From the NCBI GenBank assembly GCA_964017145.1, contig CAXHKQ010000328.1, forward strand, positions 1-20,878: a stretch of DNA of 20,878 nt, given 5' to 3'. Position numbers and translations under genes: made by a program. Under the pieces are notes generated by a model. It was not told the DNA's origin, did not search any database, and was given only the letters and a program-made list of their open reading frames with translations. This DNA comes from Agrocybe praecox (lineage: Eukaryota; Basidiomycota; Agaricomycetes; Agaricales; Agrocybaceae). Position 1 is the stretch's first letter; the number at the start of each line of letters is the position of its first letter. Positions 17,561 to 20,878 of this stretch are shown here, piece after piece.

Positions 17561-19165
17561 CGCGAGCTTATTATTATTAGGAGACATTCGCCCGGTGGGT
17601 GAGTTTCTAATTATAATAATACATTCGCCCTAGAAAAAAAAATAAAATCGCTATAACCCTGGGGCAGAACGAGATAGGAAATTTTACAGTTCTACATTTT
17701 GATAAAAAATCCAACATGTCTCAACTTAGCTTCGCTACCAAAAAACCAAACTCCTTCAAAGGCAGAACTATAGAAATGCTTGCTATTCACAACAACTTCT
17801 GCAGTTCTCGGATTTCTAGGAACTATTAATCACCTTCTCTTCGCTCAACATTGTCGGGCCTCGCTTCGCTCCGCTACACAAAAACAACCCCCCTTCTAGC
17901 GCAGAACTAGAAGTGCTACTAACAACTACTTCTGCATTTCTCAGATTTCTTTGACCTATAGATAATGAATTTAAATTCCATATCACCAACCTAGCACCAA
18001 ATGTCCAACATGCTTCGCTTCGCTCTGCATTGTCGTGGCTTCGCTCCGCTACACAAAAACAACCCCCCTTTTAGGGCAGAACTATCTTGGAACTAATGAT
18101 CATGAATTCAAATTCCATACTAATGATCATGAATTCAAATTCCATATTACCGATCTAGCAGCAAATGTCCGACAGGCTTAGCTTCGCTCAGCATTGTCGT
18201 GGCTTCGCTTCGCTCCGCTACACAAAAACAACGCCCATTCTAGGGCAGAACTAGAAGTGCTATTCACAACTACTTCTGCATTTCTCAGATTTCTCTGAAC
18301 TATTGATCATGAATTTAAATTCCATATCACGAACCTAGCACCAACTGTTCGACATGCTTCGCTTCGCTCCGCTTTACAAAAACAACCCCCCTTCTAGGGC
18401 AGAACTAGAAGGGCTATTCACAACTACTTCTGCATTTCTCAGATTTCTTGGAGCTATTGATCATGAATTTAAATTCCATATCCCCAACCTAACACCAAAT
18501 GTCCAACATGCTTCACCCTTCTAGGGCAGAACTAGGAGTGCTATTCACAACTACTTCTGCATTTCTCAGATTTCTTGTTGGACATTTACATGCTTCGCTC
18601 AGCATTGTCGTGGCTTCGCTAAGCTCCGCTTCACAAACACAACCCCCGTATACTAGGGCAGAACTAGAAGGGCTATTTACAACTACTTCTGCATTTCTCA
18701 GATTTCTTGGAACTATTGATCATGAATTCAAATTCCATATCACCAACCTAGCACCAAATGTCCAACATGCTTCACCCTTCTAGGGCAGAACTAGAAGTGC
18801 TATTCACAACTACTTCTGCACTTCTCAGATTTCTTGAACTATTGATCATGAATTTAAATTCCATATCACCAACCTAGCACCAAATGTCCAAGATGCTTCG
18901 CTTCGCTCAGCATTGTCGTGGCTTCGCTCCGTTACACAAAAACAACCCCCTTCTAGGGCAGAACTAGAAGGGCTATTCACAACTAATTCTGCATTTCTCA
19001 GATCTCTTGGAACTAATGATCATGAATTCAAATTACATATCACCGACCTAGCACCAAATGTCCGAAACGCTTCGAGTCACTCAGCATTGTCGTGGCTTCG
19101 CTTCGCCCCGCTACACAAAAGCAACCCCCTTCTAGGGCAGAACTAGAAATGCTGTTCACAACTAC
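17398..19165. repeat. Block A2: second copy of lead-in plus tandem array (about 10 units)
   Basis: Matches 12977 to 14911 at very high identity, starting at an offset of 4421 bp. Array anchors lie near 17762, 17902, 18078, 18246, 18398, 18525, 18657, 18785, 18958 and 19136. Compared with A1 it lacks about one unit (A1 13432-13625) and has a different short insertion near 17665. It ends abruptly at cacaactac, where A1 continues ttctgcg, exactly at the TG of the following putative LTR. Short ORFs are repeat by-products. Confidence 0.9.
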
Positions 19166-19690
19166 TGTATGAGACAAAATTACACCAGTTCAACGAACTT
19201 CGTACTGACTTGAAAGGGAAACATAAACAACGTCTGTCTAATCATAAACGTCACTCTATTCCATTATCAAATAATGTTTATGGTCGAGCTTTTCCTGTTC
19301 CAACAGATTATCAAGTCAGTGAACCGCGATGAATCTATTGAAGCTCTATTCCAGCACTCCCAAAATATCATTATCGCCCTCTTTTATTATATGCAGCTGC
19401 ATCATAAAAACTGATGGGTTTTAAATTCTACCAACGCCGCGCCACCATTTCTTCTATCAGCACGATGCAGTATTGTTTCCTTGTGTGCAACTCATTTTCC
19501 AAACAACAACTGAAGGAGAGAAAGAGGCAGTCAACAAAATCCTATCGTGTCACTTTTTAATTGGTTAATTTTCTTCACTAATACTGTTAATGTAAAGTCA
19601 TTTTTCAAATAGTTTAAATTCAAATGTTTTTCCTTGAATAAAATAGTATAATTTTTACAGTCCAACAATCGAAGCGTTTTATTTTAAACA
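19166..19690 (+). repeat. Putative 5' LTR of a second BEL/Pao-like element
   Basis: The block A2 homology stops at 19165 and new sequence starts TGTATGAG. A CA end (attttaaaca) is followed by a TGG primer-site-like sequence. An AATAAA lies at 19637-19642. The last ~55 bases resemble the end of element 1's putative 3' LTR. A 12-bp palindrome, atgcagctgcat, is at 19391. The left boundary is weaker: 19147-19332 can be read as a 61-codon open frame, which is unusual for an LTR, so some of this could be other sequence. Confidence 0.5.
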
Positions 19691-20545
19691 AATTTGGTCC
19701 GTCGAGCAAAAGAAATTTCAAGAAGCTAATTACTACGGCCGGAGTATTAGCTGGAAAGGAATAACTTCAAACGACAACAAAAAAATACTCAGGAGAACAA
19801 AGGCTATATCGACGGATATTAGTTTTTGTCTTTGGTATCGCCAAACACGTTTAAAAAACAATCAAACTTGCAATTGTACATTGTAGCCAACGATTACATC
19901 AGTGTTCCAGTTTTATTTTGACATCAGAATCAAGAAAACTCACAATTGTACAACGCAGCTGAAAAAATTTTGTATTCAACGACTACATCGAGTTTCTATT
20001 TAGTGTGATACCTGTATCAAGAAATTTCGACGTAAAGAAAAAAGATCCTTCGTAGGAAGGTAGTTATTTCACAACACCCTGAGATATCACGAGATACCTC
20101 CTAGCTATCAAACTAAAGATACGGTGCAGTGTGATTTAATGGAAATTTGAAAATCGTGGATTAGTTATTTCCGGAATTTCTGTGCCCACGTGAGATTATC
20201 TAGTGTCTAGTAATCTTTTTAGCAATCGTATTTTACTTGTCGACGGAGAATACGCCATTTTTCTCTTGTAAGCCAGCCTGTAGAAAGTGGATAAAAACAT
20301 AAAATCGGAGCTTGTTGCGTTCGCTACTTCAACAAGAACGTGTTAAAACCGATACAAAGAGAGGCTCGTAGTACTCTTTGCAAGGATTTGATTAATTTGG
20401 ATAGCACTGACGACCTGCAGTTAATCAAGTGCTGAGTGGTTAATGCTAGTAGGCATAACCAAAAAATTTTGTGATAGATTGTTTAGTCTAATCTAAAAAG
20501 ATCTACGATATATTTGCTGAGCTTCCGTTAGAAGACAACGTTACG
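19691..20545 (+). other. Long leader of element 2, no gag recognised
   Basis: The sequence between the primer site and the first pol ATG is AT-rich and has frequent stops in all three forward frames. The capsid and nucleocapsid landmarks of BEL Gag that are visible in element 1 are not found here. The frame leading to the protease is open only from 20492. Confidence 0.6.
19695..19707 (+). promoter_or_regulatory. Putative tRNA primer-binding site of element 2
   Basis: The string tggtccgtcgagc starts four bases after the presumed LTR end. TGG is the complement of a tRNA CCA end. The tRNA species was not determined. Confidence 0.55.
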
Positions 20546-20878
20546 ATGGTAACACAAGAGGTGTCAAACAATCCAACTTTGATCCCAACTGCGATAATCC
20601 ATCTTCAAGATGATTGTGGGAAGCTGACAACAACGCGATCCCTTGTCGATTTGTGTTCGACCAGATCTTACATAAGTGAATCCATGGTTCAATTACTGAG
20701 ACTCAAACGGCATCCAATCAACATATCAATTTCTGGTATAAATAACATCATGAGTAAAGCTAGTAAGTTCGTTCATCTTACCATTCGAATAAACGATACT
20801 GAACGAATCAAAGTACAAGCAATTGTGTTGCCGAAAATTGCCGAGAATATCAACAGATCATCGTTTGCCATCCCTGAA
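20546..20878 (+). CDS. pol: BEL/Pao-type pol, protease start (partial, runs off window)
   Basis: Open for 111 codons from the ATG at 20546 to the window edge, and open upstream to 20492 without another Met. The residues around TLIPTAII, SLVDLCSTRSYIS (catalytic Asp at residue 35) and MVQLLRLKRH align along their whole length with element 1's protease (LMPTAIADI, LLDFCAERSYIC, VQTLRLKKY). The two proteins are diverged, so this is a related family and not a copy of element 1. Similarity begins slightly before the ATG (EDNVT versus TDNVS), which suggests the frame once continued upstream. It acts as the retropepsin that processes the polyprotein. RT and later domains would lie beyond the window. 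Confidence 0.8.
   Translation, partial: MVTQEVSNNPTLIPTAIIHLQDDCGKLTTTRSLVDLCSTRSYISESMVQLLRLKRHPINISISGINNIMSKASKFVHLTIRINDTERIKVQAIVLPKIAENINRSSFAIPE

Noticed and set aside
12977..17665. Blocks A1 and A2 as LTRs of a single large retroelement
   Set aside because: They do not begin TG or end CA, no primer site or polypurine tract adjoins them, and the interval holds no retroelement gene.
20305..20435. Possible Gag remnant in the leader of element 2 (LCKDLINLDSTDDLQLIK)
   Set aside because: A frame of about 45 codons with no capsid or zinc-finger landmark; could be chance.

Overview
The window is transposon-rich eukaryotic DNA, most likely from an arthropod and probably an insect. This follows from its contents: an RNase H-bearing non-LTR retrotransposon with a DUF4780-like ORF1, BEL/Pao-type LTR retrotransposons with an Env-like protein, and a short hAT-like DNA element. 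I see no host gene, rRNA, tRNA or CRISPR, and nothing bacterial. The species cannot be named from the sequence.

Layout from left to right. (1) About 1-5100, minus strand: a two-ORF non-LTR retrotransposon (LOA-like). ORF2 (endonuclease, reverse transcriptase, RNase H) is open for 1196 codons and ORF1 for 417-463 codons. The 3' end runs off the left edge. (2) About 5100-12976, plus strand: a BEL/Pao retrotransposon. Its gag and pol are broken by several frameshifts, one stop codon and a perfect 427-bp tandem duplication. The RNase H-integrase-Env stretch is nevertheless one long open frame. A separate intact zinc-knuckle ORF lies after Env, followed by a short putative 3' LTR. The non-LTR element interrupts or abuts the 5' end of this element. 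(3) 12977-15000 (copy A1) and 17398-19165 (copy A2): two near-identical copies of a block made of a unique-looking lead-in followed by about ten 130-180 bp tandem units rich in CTTCGCT motifs and hairpins. (4) 15210-16725: a 1516-bp non-autonomous hAT-like element with 19-bp terminal inverted repeats and a perfect 8-bp target duplication, filled with degenerate ~100-bp repeats. (5) 16885-17397: inverted and direct repeats leading into A2. (6) 19166-20878, plus strand: the 5' end of a second BEL/Pao-like element, with putative LTR, primer site and a long non-coding leader. A pol frame follows that starts directly with the protease, and no gag is recognisable.

The two A copies date events relative to one another. 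A1 begins exactly where the first BEL element's LTR ends, and A2 breaks off exactly where the second element's putative LTR begins. Each copy therefore serves as an approximate empty site for the insertion in the other. The leads most worth following are the Gag-nucleocapsid-like ORF placed after Env, the pol frame with no gag in element 2, the same-frame ORF1-TGA-ORF2 junction in the non-LTR element, and the hairpin-bearing satellite block.
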